A stretch of 64,000 nucleotides of DNA from DATLLN01 sp963720885 (GCA_963720885.1 CAVRGW010000005.1:1302001-1366000); one strand, 5' to 3'; shown: positions 19,339-28,043, numbered from the stretch's first letter. Notes: generated by a model from the letters alone, not told the origin. A program made the numbers and translations.

Positions 19339-20241
19339 CTACGGCTTGAGGATGATCGGGAGCGCCACCTGGTGCGGTGGTGTTCCCGTGCCGGCCGCAT
19401 CGTCATCGTGGACGAGCAGCGTGACGTCCTGCAGGCGCTTCGGCGTGTAGTCGAGTGTGGCCTGGTAGCGGCCACGGCAGCCGGTGCCGCAGGTCGCCGT
19501 CGTGAACGTCCGGGCGAGCACCCTGCCGTTCCCGGAGACGATTTCGACGCTGACGTTCGCCTCGAACACGTTCGCCGTGCCCTTGACCACGATCGGCCCG
19601 GCGACGAGGTCGCCGATGCCGGGCGTCTCGACCACGATCGCCGGCAGCAGGTCGGCGAAGCTCGAGCGACGCATCGGGTCGGGCAGCACGATCCCATCGC
19701 CCGAGAAGACCGTCGTGTCCTTGCCGTCGAGGCGCAGGCGCACACCCTGAACGGACGGGAACTGGGTCAGCGTGTAGACGAGCTGTGCCAGCCGCATCCG
19801 CTCCGAGAGCACCCCGCCCCCCGCCGCGAACTCGCTGCTCATGTCGACGGTCGCAATGCCGCCGGCGATGTCGAGCCCAAGCAGGCGGGTGCCGCCCGGG
19901 ACCGCCGTCAACACGCCCCCCGCGCGGAGCACCTGGCGCGGGCCGGCGACCAGCGCGTTGACGGCCTCTGTGCCGATGCCCGGCCGTTTCTCGACCAGAG
20001 ACTTCGAGTACCAGAGCGACTCACCGCGGGTGAACCAGGTCTGCACCTCGACCGGGTTGGCAGGGGGAGTCTGCTCGGACGAGCCGGGAGCCGGCTCAGA
20101 TGTGCCGGGGGCCTCGGACGTCGCCGGCGGCACCGACGCTCCCTGCGATCCCGAAGGGACGCTGGAGACGACCGTGGCTGTGTCGGCGCCGCACGCGGCG
20201 CAGGTCAACAGGATGACTGCGAGGGCGGCAAGGTGTTTCAT
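19339..20241 (-). CDS. GerMN/Gmad2-domain lipoprotein
   Basis: A 300-residue secreted protein. The signal peptide MKHLAALAVILLTCAACG ends in a cysteine-containing lipobox-like region, so it is likely a lipoprotein anchored outside. A Ser/Thr/Pro-rich linker (about 20-62) leads to a GerMN (sporulation and spore germination) domain with GTEAVNALVAGP and ATVDMSSEFAAGGG. A Gmad2 immunoglobulin-like domain follows (from about 195: VVETPGIGDLVAGPIVVKG). In actinobacteria this architecture accompanies two-component systems (LpqB-like proteins). Its ATG overlaps the kinase stop as ATGA, so it probably senses or modulates the kinase upstream. Confidence 0.87.
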   Translation of the reverse strand: MKHLAALAVILLTCAACGADTATVVSSVPSGSQGASVPPATSEAPGTSEPAPGSSEQTPPANPVEVQTWFTRGESLWYSKSLVEKRPGIGTEAVNALVAGPRQVLRAGGVLTAVPGGTRLLGLDIAGGIATVDMSSEFAAGGGVLSERMRLAQLVYTLTQFPSVQGVRLRLDGKDTTVFSGDGIVLPDPMRRSSFADLLPAIVVETPGIGDLVAGPIVVKGTANVFEANVSVEIVSGNGRVLARTFTTATCGTGCRGRYQATLDYTPKRLQDVTLLVHDDDAAGTGTPPHQVALPIILKP

Positions 20242-21653
20242 GAGCTCAGCTCCCGTGTGGACATATCCCCATCCTCGCCGTGCGAGGCAACGGGGTCATC
20301 ACTCCCGGGTAACGGTTCTGCAACAGGGACGATCAGCGAGAAGGCCGCCCCTGCCCCTGGCTCGCTCTCGACCCGGACATCCCCACCCAGCGCCAATGCG
20401 TGCTCGCGCGCGATCGCCAGGCCAAGGCCGCTCCCGCCCTCTCCACCACCGGCCTTGGCAAACCTGCCGAACACCGATTCCAGCTCCCCCGCCGGGATGC
20501 CGGATCCGTGATCGGTCACGGTCAGCACCAGCCGATCGCCCTCCACGCGCCCGGAGACCTCCGCCCGACCCCCGCCGTGGAGCAGCGCGTTTCCGATCAG
20601 GTTGACGATCACGCGCTCCAGCCGCCGACGGTCGGACACCAGGGGCGGGACGTCGACGTCGACTGCGACCGAGCCGGCCCATCCGTTCTCGGCGAGCACG
20701 GCCCGCACGAGCGTCCCCAGATCGACCGGCTCGGCCCGTACCGGCTCAGCACCGGCGTCCAGCCGCGAGATCTCCAGCAGATCCTCGACCAGTCGGGAGA
20801 GGCGGGTGACGTCGGCGGTCAGCATCCGTGACGCCCGCTGGGCGTCGGGCGACATCCGGTCGATCTGGTCGCGCAGGATCGCGGCCTCATTGACCAGCGC
20901 GGTCAGCGGCGTGCGCAGCTCGTGCGCGACGTCCGCCGTGAACCGCTGCTCGCGCTCTCGGGCCAGCGACAGCGCGTCGATCTTGGCCTCCAGCGCGTCG
21001 GCCATCTGGTTGAACGACGACGCCCACTCACCGAACTCGTCGGCGCCCCGGCTGGGCAACCGCGTTTCGAGCAGACCCTCCGCAAGCGCCCGCGCTGCGG
21101 CGCTGGCCTCGCCGACGGGTGCCAGAACTCTGCGCGCGAGCACGATGCCGACCAGCGCCGACAACGCGGCGAGCACGAGCCACGCACCGATCAGAATCAC
21201 CCGCAGCTGGTCGAGATCGTCCTGCAGCTGCTGCTCGTCGAAGAAGAAATACAGCTCGGCGCCGCGAGACGGCGCGCCGACGACGAGATAGCGGTGGCCG
21301 CCGACCGTCGCCCAGCGGTAGGCCAGGTTCCCATCACCGACCAGCCGGGACAGGTCGGGGGGCACGGGGAGCGTCCCTGGCTGGGCCTTGCCGTCCACCA
21401 CCGGCACCGTCGCGAACCCCGGCCGGGACGCCAGCCGGCGCTGCAGCTGCTCGACAGACGTCGCCGAGCGAGCGAGCTGGAGATTCGCCTTTGCCTGGAC
21501 GAGAGCACGGTCCTGGGCGTCGGTGGTGCGCGCCCGCTCGACGACGGCGTAGGAGCCGATCGCCAGCAGCCCCGACGATACGGCGCCGACGAGGGCGAAG
21601 GCGATCGCCAGCCGCCGGCGGAGCCGGCCGGGAGACGGACGCGGCGCGGTCAA
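20238..21653 (-). CDS. Two-component sensor histidine kinase
   Basis: A 471-residue kinase. TM1 is about residues 15-35 and TM2 about 155-175, with an extracytoplasmic sensor region between them. A HAMP segment follows, then the H-box VAHELRTPLTALVNEA with the phosphorylated histidine, the N-box RVIVNLIGNALLHGG, and G motifs DHGSGIPAGE and GGSGLGLAIAREHAL. The start is TTG at 21653, eight bases after GGAGG, and it overlaps the response regulator stop as TTGA, so regulator and kinase are translationally coupled. The signal is unknown; the downstream GerMN lipoprotein could be the sensor partner. Confidence 0.93.
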   Translation of the reverse strand: MTAPRPSPGRLRRRLAIAFALVGAVSSGLLAIGSYAVVERARTTDAQDRALVQAKANLQLARSATSVEQLQRRLASRPGFATVPVVDGKAQPGTLPVPPDLSRLVGDGNLAYRWATVGGHRYLVVGAPSRGAELYFFFDEQQLQDDLDQLRVILIGAWLVLAALSALVGIVLARRVLAPVGEASAAARALAEGLLETRLPSRGADEFGEWASSFNQMADALEAKIDALSLAREREQRFTADVAHELRTPLTALVNEAAILRDQIDRMSPDAQRASRMLTADVTRLSRLVEDLLEISRLDAGAEPVRAEPVDLGTLVRAVLAENGWAGSVAVDVDVPPLVSDRRRLERVIVNLIGNALLHGGGRAEVSGRVEGDRLVLTVTDHGSGIPAGELESVFGRFAKAGGGEGGSGLGLAIAREHALALGGDVRVESEPGAGAAFSLIVPVAEPLPGSDDPVASHGEDGDMSTRELSS

Positions 21654-22333
21654 GGGGGTTCCTCCAGCCGGTAGCCGACTCCGCGCACGGTCACGATCAG
21701 CGCCGGGTGGGCGGGGTCTCGCTCCACCTTGGCACGCAGCCGTTGCACGGCGACGTCGACAAGCCGCGAGTCGCCCAGGTAGCCGTAGCCCCAGACGGCC
21801 TCGAGCAGCACGTCGCGGCTGAACACACGGCCGGGGCGGCGGGCGAGCTCCGCCAGCAGCCGGAACTCGGTCGCGGTCAGCGGTAGGGGTGAGCCGTCCC
21901 GCCGCGCCTGGAATGCGTCCTCGTCGATCTCGAGATCGCCGATGCGGCGTGGCCGGCGGGGATCGGCGGACGCGGTGCGCCGCAGCACCGATCGGATCCG
22001 CGCCACCAGCTCCGCCACCTCGAACGGCTTCGTCACATAATCGTCCGCCCCCAGTTCCAGGCCGGCGACGATGTCCGGAGTCTCCGCGCGTGCGGTCAGC
22101 ATGATGATCGGCACCTGGCTCGTCCGGCGGATCTCGCGGCACACCTCGAGACCGTCCAGGGACGGCAGCATGACGTCGAGCACGATCGCGTCGTGCGCGC
22201 CGGATCGGAAGCGATCAAGCGCCTCGCGACCGTCCGCCACCGACGTGACGGCGAAGCCGGCGCGCTCGAGCCCGAGCTCGACCAGCTGACGAATCGAGCG
22301 GTCGTCCTCGACAAGCAGGATCCGAGCGCTCAC
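21650..22333 (-). CDS. OmpR-family response regulator
   Basis: A 227-residue transcription regulator with a receiver domain (residues 1-115) and a winged-helix DNA-binding domain (130-225). The acidic pocket is VEDD, the phosphoacceptor Asp is in VLDVMLPSLDG, and PIIMLTARA with YVTKPFEVAELVARIRSVLRR completes the receiver. The effector ends with ALIVTVRGVGYRLEEP, the usual wing. Start is GTG 22333. It heads an operon with the kinase and the GerMN lipoprotein and faces a divergent bicupin gene across 69 bp. Confidence 0.95.
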   Translation of the reverse strand: MSARILLVEDDRSIRQLVELGLERAGFAVTSVADGREALDRFRSGAHDAIVLDVMLPSLDGLEVCREIRRTSQVPIIMLTARAETPDIVAGLELGADDYVTKPFEVAELVARIRSVLRRTASADPRRPRRIGDLEIDEDAFQARRDGSPLPLTATEFRLLAELARRPGRVFSRDVLLEAVWGYGYLGDSRLVDVAVQRLRAKVERDPAHPALIVTVRGVGYRLEEPP

Positions 22334-22402
22334 GCCCCAGAGCGTACAGAGCGCCCCACCCGGACTCGCGTATGGCTCGGGTGCCGCACCTAGACTGCGG
22401 CC

Positions 22403-23350
22403 GTGGGCCTCGCACACTGGGATGACGTCGACTTCCACCGCGCCGCGAAAGGCGAGATGGATGCGACCTGGCAGCAGCTGGGCGACGCGGCCGGCGCGAC
22501 GACCGTCGGCCTGAACCGGGTGAAGGTGGCGCCGGGAAGGCTGCCGACGCCTCCCCACTCGCACGGCGCGTCCGAGGAGCTGTTCTTCGTCCTCGCCGGA
22601 GACGGCCTTGCCTGGCAGGACGACGCCGTCCACGAGGTGCGGCCTGGCGATTGCGTGATCCACCGGCCGAACGAGCTGGAGCACACGTTCCTCGCGGGGG
22701 AGACGGGTCTCGAGTACCTGGTGTTCGGCACGCGGCATCCGACCGAGATCGGCTGGCTGCCGCGATCGCGGGCGATCCGTTTCGGGTGGCCGTGGGCCGA
22801 GGGGCGAGACGACGATCCGTGGGACGTGGAGGCGCAGACGCCGCCGCTGGCGGTGGGCGAGCCTGCCGCCCGACCGCCGAACATCCTGAACGTCGACGAG
22901 GTGCAGCTCGAGGACACGGCGCCCGGCGTGCGCACCGCGCCGCTGGCGACCCGCGAGCGCAGCGTCATGTCGGGCCTGCACTGGGAGCGGCTGGAGCCGG
23001 GGGCGACCGGATCGCCGCCGCACTGCCACTCCGAGGAGGAGGAGCTGTTCGTGATCCTCGACGGATCGGCGACGCTCGAGCTGTGGCCCTCGCCGGTCGC
23101 CGAGACGCGCGGCGTCGCCCGGGAGGACATCAAGATCCGTCCCGGCCACGTGGTCGGCCGGCCGCCGGGATCGGGAGTCGGCCACGCGTTCCGCGCGGGA
23201 CCCGAGGGCGTGACGATGCTGATCTACGGCACCCGCAAGCCCAACGACATGGCCTGGTTCCCGCGGTCGCGCAAGATCTACTGGCGCGGCCTGGGCGTGA
23301 TCGGGCGCATCGAGGCGCTCGACTACTACGACGGCGAGCCGCGAGGCTGA
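22403..23350 (+). CDS. Bicupin protein
   Basis: Two cupin domains in tandem in 315 residues. The first has TPPHSHGASEELFFVLAGDG with HSH...E ligands and the second PPHCHSEEEELFVILDGSAT with HCH...E ligands, so both may hold a metal ion. Each half is followed by a matching tail (TRHPTEIGWLPRSRAI and TRKPNDMAWFPRSRKI), showing an internal duplication. No signal peptide. Function unknown; mannose-6-phosphate isomerase-like and dioxygenase-like relatives exist. It starts at GTG 22403, divergent from the response regulator. A GGGGTCAG palindrome lies 9 bp after its stop. Confidence 0.85.
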   Translation: MGLAHWDDVDFHRAAKGEMDATWQQLGDAAGATTVGLNRVKVAPGRLPTPPHSHGASEELFFVLAGDGLAWQDDAVHEVRPGDCVIHRPNELEHTFLAGETGLEYLVFGTRHPTEIGWLPRSRAIRFGWPWAEGRDDDPWDVEAQTPPLAVGEPAARPPNILNVDEVQLEDTAPGVRTAPLATRERSVMSGLHWERLEPGATGSPPHCHSEEEELFVILDGSATLELWPSPVAETRGVAREDIKIRPGHVVGRPPGSGVGHAFRAGPEGVTMLIYGTRKPNDMAWFPRSRKIYWRGLGVIGRIEALDYYDGEPRG

Positions 23351-23358
23351 ACCGCTGT

Positions 23359-23383
23359 AACAACGGGGTCAGACCCCGTTGTT
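23359..23383. repeat. Inverted repeat with GGGGTC-A-GACCCC core (copy 2)
   Basis: Twelve-base perfect arms (AACAACGGGGTC and its complement) flank a single A. It sits between the bicupin stop and the hydrolase start and may serve as a transcription terminator. It shares the GGGGTC/GACCCC core with the palindromes at 3921-3963 and 32653-32710. Confidence 0.85.
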
Positions 23384-23415
23384 GCACGCCGCGCCTCCCC
23401 GTCTACCGTGTGCGC

Positions 23416-24030
23416 ATGACCATGCAGCGGCCAACCCTGGTCTGCCTGCACGGCGTCGGCGGATCGGCCGCCGAGTGGGCCCCCGCCGCGCAGGCGCTCG
23501 GCGACCGCGCGACGATCGTGCCGGCCCTTCCCGCCGACGGCCGGTTCGTGCTCGTCGGGCACTCGTTCGGGGGCGCCGAGGCGATCGCGCTGGCATCGCA
23601 GCGCCCGGAGCGGGTGGACGGGCTGGTGCTGAGCGGCTCGTTCTTCCCGCCCGCGCGGGGCGGCCGCTCCTACGCCGCCACCGCGTGGGACTACGCCCGC
23701 CACCGCGCGATGTACCTCCGCGAGGCGGCCGCCCGGCGGCGGACGCCACGGCCGACGCCCACGAAGGCCGGCCAGCTGTCGAAGCTGGCGCGGCTCGCGA
23801 TGCGGCCGCAGTCCTTCCACACGGTGGCCGGCGGGGTGCGCTGCCCGGTGCTGGTGATCCACGGGGCCGACGATCACGTCGTGCCGGTGGCCTTCGCACG
23901 CGCCGCGGTCGCCGTTCACCCGGAGTGGACGTACGCGGAGGTGCCCGGCGGACACGCCGTCCACCACGACCGCCCGCAGGAGTGGGCGACGGTGGTCGCG
24001 CCGTGGCTGGTGGTAGAGTCGTCAGCGTGA
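23416..24030 (+). CDS. Alpha/beta hydrolase
   Basis: A compact 204-residue alpha/beta-fold hydrolase. LVCLHGVGGSAAEW supplies the oxyanion-hole HG motif, LVGHSFGGAEAI the nucleophile elbow with Ser, VLVIHGADDHVVP the acid, and GGHAVHHDRPQEW the histidine, so the catalytic triad is complete. It is shorter than usual because the region between strand 3 and the nucleophile is reduced. No signal peptide, so cytoplasmic esterase-like activity is likely; the substrate is unknown. ATG 23416 starts the hydrophobic first strand. Confidence 0.85.
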   Translation: MTMQRPTLVCLHGVGGSAAEWAPAAQALGDRATIVPALPADGRFVLVGHSFGGAEAIALASQRPERVDGLVLSGSFFPPARGGRSYAATAWDYARHRAMYLREAAARRRTPRPTPTKAGQLSKLARLAMRPQSFHTVAGGVRCPVLVIHGADDHVVPVAFARAAVAVHPEWTYAEVPGGHAVHHDRPQEWATVVAPWLVVESSA

Positions 24031-24112
24031 CACCGAATCCCCACGCCTGACCGGTCGCCCGCGGCGTCCGCCGCTGCCCCCGCCCGTCCTGCCGTCCCTC
24101 GGAGATTCGCTC

Positions 24113-25327
24113 GTGATCACACCCTCTCACATCGCCATCTATCGCCTCGCCGCCGGCCGCGCCATCGCCGTGACCGGGTTCGAGGCGGGCTGGATCGCGC
24201 TGATGGTGACGGTCTATGCGAAGACGCACTCGACGGTCTGGATGTCCGCCGCGCTGTTCGTCGCCATCGGCACCTCGGGCATCGCCACGCCGATCGCCGG
24301 GGCGCTGGGCGATCGTTACGACCGGCGGCGCGTGATGATCATCTCCGAGCTGGCGGCCGCGGCCTGCGCGACCGCGATGGCGTTCACCGACCGGCCGGGG
24401 CCGCTGGTCGCTCTGGCGGCGCTGGTCGGCCTCGCCGAGGCGCCGTTCCTGCCGGCGTCCAACGCCGCCGTCCCCAACCTGGTCGCCGACGACCGGTTGG
24501 AGTGGGCCAACTCGACGCTGGCCGTCGGCCGCAACGTCGGCCAGATGGTCGGCCCGCTGATCGGCGGGCTGCTGACGGCTCTGATCGCTCCGTCGGCGGT
24601 GTTCGCCGTCGGCGCGGTGGGATTCCTCATCTCGGCCGTCCTGGTCTGGTCGGTGTCCGGCCGGTTCCACGCCGAGCCGGGGGCCGACCGCGAGGAGCAC
24701 GTCGGGGAGCTGCGCGCGGGCTTCGTGTTCGTCTGGCACTCGCCCGTCCTGCGCGGCATCACGGTCGCGTGGATGGTTCTGCTCTTCCTGCTCGGCCCGG
24801 TGCTGGTCGCCGAGCTGCCGCTGGCGCACGAGTTCGGCCAGGGCGCGGCCGGATACGGCGTGATCGTCGCCTGCTGGGGCGGCGGCGCCATCGCCGGGTC
24901 GTTCATCGGCCGGGTGACGACGCGCAGGTCGGAGGCGCGGACGATGATCTGGGGCTGTGCGCTGATCGGCGCCGGGTTCGCGACGGTCGCGGGCTCCCCC
25001 GTGTTCGCCGTCGCGATGGCCGGGATGCTGCTGGCCGGCGTGTCCGAGGGCGCCGTCAGCGTCGCCGAGCAGACGATCATCCAGCGCTGCACGCCGGACA
25101 GCGTTCGCTCGCGCGTCAATGCCGCCTGCGAGGCGATCGCGCTGGGCGCGTTCGCCCTGTCGTTCCCGGCAGCCGGGTTCCTGATCGACCTGCTCGGCGT
25201 GCGCGGCGCCTACGCCATGGCGGCGATCGGCTGCGTGCTGGCCGCGCTGATCCTGGTGCCGGCGATGCGCGCCGCGCCGGCGGCCGAGCCGACCGCCCGA
25301 GAGGCCGAGCCCGCCCGCGCGGTGTAG
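24113..25327 (+). CDS. Major facilitator superfamily transporter
   Basis: A 404-residue MFS protein with about 12 hydrophobic segments. The loop 2-3 motif is visible as GALGDRYDRRRVMI, and the domain resembles the MFS_3/enterobactin-exporter-like group (ANSTLAVGRNVGQMVGPLIG, RVNAACEAIALGAFALSFP). Export of a small molecule by proton antiport is the usual role, but the substrate cannot be read. Start GTG 24113 with CGGAG upstream. Its C-terminus is Ala/Glu/Pro rich. Convergent with the two-gene operon at 25335-26044. Confidence 0.9.
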   Translation: MITPSHIAIYRLAAGRAIAVTGFEAGWIALMVTVYAKTHSTVWMSAALFVAIGTSGIATPIAGALGDRYDRRRVMIISELAAAACATAMAFTDRPGPLVALAALVGLAEAPFLPASNAAVPNLVADDRLEWANSTLAVGRNVGQMVGPLIGGLLTALIAPSAVFAVGAVGFLISAVLVWSVSGRFHAEPGADREEHVGELRAGFVFVWHSPVLRGITVAWMVLLFLLGPVLVAELPLAHEFGQGAAGYGVIVACWGGGAIAGSFIGRVTTRRSEARTMIWGCALIGAGFATVAGSPVFAVAMAGMLLAGVSEGAVSVAEQTIIQRCTPDSVRSRVNAACEAIALGAFALSFPAAGFLIDLLGVRGAYAMAAIGCVLAALILVPAMRAAPAAEPTAREAEPARAV

Positions 25328-25334
25328 CCCGCGC

Positions 25335-25739
25335 CTAGGTGGCGCGCATCCGGTTGTTCCGCGGGTTGTGCTCGACCTCGGCCAGGCCCAGCTCCTCCAG
25401 CAGCGGAGGCATGTACATCCCGAACCGGCCGCGCAGGCCCTTCTTGAGCCCGTACCAGCCGCCGACCGGGTTGTCCTCGCTGCGCCCCCATGCCTCGACC
25501 GTGCCGTCCTTCGCCGGCCTCTGCTCGTCGGCGCTGCCCAGGTCGACCCAGTCGCCGCGTTGCTCGAGCATGGCGTGCAGGTCGTCGATCGCCCTGGCGT
25601 CGTAGAGCAGCGTCGTCTTCCCCACGACGCACACGATCACGTCCTTCCCGTCGCGCTGGTCGCGGTACATCTCGTACTCCGCGGTCTGCGGGGGCGTCTT
25701 CAGCCGCCAGGGATGCTCCTTCGTCCCGGCGCCGCTCAC
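25335..25739 (-). CDS. Conserved protein of unknown function
   Basis: A 134-residue cytoplasmic protein with very conserved-looking blocks: TPPQTAEYEMYRD, KTTLLYDARAIDDLHAML, GDWVDLGSADEQRPAKDGTV and NPVGGWYGLKKGLRGRFGMY. I have seen this type of protein annotated only as a domain of unknown function in actinobacteria, encoded near TetR regulators. GTG start overlaps the upstream gene as GTGA, so the two are cotranslated under the control of the paired TetR operators upstream. Confidence 0.8.
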   Translation of the reverse strand: MSGAGTKEHPWRLKTPPQTAEYEMYRDQRDGKDVIVCVVGKTTLLYDARAIDDLHAMLEQRGDWVDLGSADEQRPAKDGTVEAWGRSEDNPVGGWYGLKKGLRGRFGMYMPPLLEELGLAEVEHNPRNNRMRAT

Positions 25740-26044
25740 GATGCGGCTCCGGCGAAGCGGAACGAGCCGACCTCTTCCAGCTCGGTCAGCACCGGCGCCG
25801 TGGCGCACCGCTCGCCCAGCCCCTCCTGGAAGCGGCGGAACGCCGCGACCTGGGGCAGCGGGTTGTGGTCGCCGTCGTGCGTCGCCAGGTGGACGAAGGT
25901 GACGCCGTCGTCCAGCTTGAACGTGCCGTAGTGGAATCCGTCCGGCCGCAGGCGGCCGAGCTCCTCGTAGACGTCGCGGACGAGCCGCTCGTTCGCCTCG
26001 GCCGCCTCGGGCTTCACCGTGTAGCGCACCATCACCCGTCGCAT
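25736..26044 (-). CDS. Antibiotic-monooxygenase-like (dimeric alpha-beta barrel) protein
   Basis: A 102-residue protein starting MRRVMVRYTVKPEAAEANE, with VRDVYEELGRLRPDGFHYG and FVHLATHDGDHNPLP, the two beta-alpha-beta halves of a small ferredoxin-like monooxygenase fold. No cofactor site is expected. ATG 26044 has GGAAGGAG upstream. First gene of a two-gene operon divergent from a TetR gene, with the operator ACCGATCGGT 21 bp upstream of its start. Confidence 0.8.
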   Translation of the reverse strand: MRRVMVRYTVKPEAAEANERLVRDVYEELGRLRPDGFHYGTFKLDDGVTFVHLATHDGDHNPLPQVAAFRRFQEGLGERCATAPVLTELEEVGSFRFAGAAS

Positions 26045-26065
26045 CGCCGCTCCTTCCGTTTGAAT

Positions 26066-26124
26066 ACCGATCGGTTTTGTGCGGTGACTGTAGCGCATCC
26101 GGAGCTCTTTGGAAACCGATCGGT
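26066..26124. promoter_or_regulatory. Paired TetR-type operators ACCGATCGGT
   Basis: The perfect 10-bp palindrome ACCGATCGGT occurs twice between divergent genes, at 26066-26075 and 26115-26124, with centres 49 bp apart. One copy lies near each divergent start, the second ending 13 bp before the TetR ATG. Palindromes of this kind are typical TetR binding sites, so the regulator probably represses both itself and the operon 25335-26044. Confidence 0.85.
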
Positions 26125-26137
26125 ACCATTCCTTCGC

Positions 26138-26701
26138 ATGCAGACCAACGACCGGATCGCCGCCGCCGCGGCCACCCAGTTCCACGAGCACGGGATCACG
26201 TCCACGGGCGTCGACGCGCTCAGCCGTGCCGCCGGCATCTCGAAGCGGACGCTGTACGAGCGGTTCGGCAGCAAGGACGGGCTGATCGTGGCCGCCTACG
26301 AGTCGCTCGACATCCCGGTGTTCCAGATGTTCACCGGAGCGGCCGAGGCGGCGGCGGACACGCCGCGCGGACAGCTCGAGGCGCTGTTCGCACAGCTGGA
26401 GGTGATGGTCGGGATGCCCGAGTTCCGCGGCTGCCCCTTCGCCAACGCCGCGGCGGAGCTGGCCGATCTCGACCATCCGGCGCACCAGGTCGTCCGCGCG
26501 CACAAGCAGCGGCTGCGGGACTGGATGGAGGAGCGCGCCAGCCTGGCGGGCGCCGCCGACCCGGACGCGTTGTCCCGCAAGCTGATGCTGGTGTTCGCCG
26601 GCGCGCAGTCGCAGGCGCTGGTCGAGCGGTCGCCGGGGCCGGCTGGCGACGCCAGGATGCTCGCCGGCGAGCTGCTGGACGCCGCGCTTCGGACTACGTG
26701 A
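26138..26701 (+). CDS. TetR-family transcriptional regulator
   Basis: A 187-residue repressor. The N-terminal helix-turn-helix is IAAAAATQFHEHGITSTGVD followed by ALSRAAGISKRTLYERFGSK and DGLIVAAYE, and the C-terminal ligand domain carries FRGCPFANAAAELADLDHPA, common in a large TetR subgroup. ATG 26138 lies 13 bp after its own operator, so autoregulation is likely. Its 3' end overlaps the convergent glutamate synthase-like gene by 8 bp. Confidence 0.93.
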   Translation: MQTNDRIAAAAATQFHEHGITSTGVDALSRAAGISKRTLYERFGSKDGLIVAAYESLDIPVFQMFTGAAEAAADTPRGQLEALFAQLEVMVGMPEFRGCPFANAAAELADLDHPAHQVVRAHKQRLRDWMEERASLAGAADPDALSRKLMLVFAGAQSQALVERSPGPAGDARMLAGELLDAALRTT

Positions 26702-28043
26702 CGTCGGCGCGGGCCATTGCCCGCGCGAACGATTCCGGCGTGAACGCGAAGTCGCAGCCGGCCAGCGGCAGGCCGGTCATCGCCGACGCCTCGATGGTCA
26801 GCGCGACCAGGTCCTCCGGCTCCAGGTTGTGGACGTGCGACTTGCCGCACGCCCTGGCCAGCGTCTGCGCCTCCAGCGTCAGCACGCTCAGGTAGTTCGC
26901 CAAACGTCGCCCGCCGACGACCGGGTCGAACCGCGCGGCGAGCTCGTCGTCCTGGGTCGAGATGCCGGCCGGATCGAGTCCCGCCTGCCAGTCGTCGTAG
27001 AAGCCCGGCGCCGACCCGATCTTCGCGTACTCGTCCGCCAGCTCGGGGCTGTTGTCCCCCAGGGCGATCATCGCCGCGACGCCGATCGAGACGGCGTCCG
27101 CGCCCAGCGCCAGCGCCTTGGCGACGTCCGCGCCCGAGCGAATTCCGCCGGACACGATCAGCTGCACCTTGCGGTGCATGCCCAGCTCCTCGAGCGCCTT
27201 GACCGCCTGCACCACGGCCGGCAGCGTCGGGATGCCGACGTGCTCGATGAACACCTCCTGGGTCGCCGCGGTGCCGCCCTGCATGCCGTCCAGGACGATC
27301 ACGTCCGCGCCTGCCTTGACCGCCAGCTGGACGTCGTAGTAGGTGCGCGTCGCGCCGACCTTGATGAAGATCGGCTTCTCCCAGTCGGTGATCTCGCGCA
27401 GCTCGCCGATCTTGATCTCCAGGTCGTCCGGGCCGGTCCAGTCCGGGTGCCGGCAGGCGCTGCGCTGGTCGATGCCGGTCGGCAGGCTGCGCATCTCGGC
27501 GACGCGGTCGGAGATCTTGTGGCCGAGCAGCATGCCGCCGCCGCCCGGCTTCGCGCCCTGGCCGACGACCACCTCGATGGCATCGGCGCGGCGCAGGTCG
27601 TCGGGGTTCATCCCGTAGCGGCTGGGCAGCAGCTGGTAGACCAGGATGTCGGAGTGGCCGCGCTCCTCGGGCGTCATCCCGCCGTCGCCGGTCGTTGTGG
27701 ATGTGCCGGCCGCGCTCGCCCCCCGCCCCAGCGCCTCCTTGGCCGGCGCCGACAGGGCGCCAAAGCTCATGCCGGCGATCGTCACCGGAATCTTCAGCTC
27801 GAGCGGTTTCTTCGCAAACCGTGTGCCCAGCGTGACGTTGGTGTCGCAGCGCTCCCGGTAGCCCTCGAGCGGATAGCGGGAGACGCTGGCGCCGAGGAAC
27901 AGCAGATCGTCGAAATGCGGCACCTTCCGCTTGGCGCCGAAGCCGCGGATGTCGTAGATCCCCTCCCGGGCGGCGCGCTGGATCTCGTGGATCGTGTGCC
28001 GGTCGTAGAGGGCGCTCTCTCGAAGCCCGTCCTGGAATCCCAT
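26694..28043 (-). CDS. FMN-binding glutamate synthase-like subunit (GlxD/MgsC type)
   Basis: A 449-residue TIM-barrel protein of the FMN domain of glutamate synthase. Landmarks are IPVTIAGMSFGALSAPAKEA, STTTGDGGMTPEE, VGQGAKPGGGGMLLGHK, DVIVLDGMQGGTAATQEVF, LIVSGGIRSGADVAKALALG and GADAVSIGVAAMI. It is a stand-alone subunit, unlike the fused large GOGAT. It ends an operon with a GXGXG subunit, a glutamine amidotransferase and a glutamine-synthetase-like enzyme. In Rhizobium such genes are called glxBCD and in methylotrophs mgsABC (N-methylglutamate synthase), so it makes glutamate or N-methylglutamate from 2-oxoglutarate. Confidence 0.9.
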   Translation of the reverse strand: MGFQDGLRESALYDRHTIHEIQRAAREGIYDIRGFGAKRKVPHFDDLLFLGASVSRYPLEGYRERCDTNVTLGTRFAKKPLELKIPVTIAGMSFGALSAPAKEALGRGASAAGTSTTTGDGGMTPEERGHSDILVYQLLPSRYGMNPDDLRRADAIEVVVGQGAKPGGGGMLLGHKISDRVAEMRSLPTGIDQRSACRHPDWTGPDDLEIKIGELREITDWEKPIFIKVGATRTYYDVQLAVKAGADVIVLDGMQGGTAATQEVFIEHVGIPTLPAVVQAVKALEELGMHRKVQLIVSGGIRSGADVAKALALGADAVSIGVAAMIALGDNSPELADEYAKIGSAPGFYDDWQAGLDPAGISTQDDELAARFDPVVGGRRLANYLSVLTLEAQTLARACGKSHVHNLEPEDLVALTIEASAMTGLPLAGCDFAFTPESFARAMARADVT

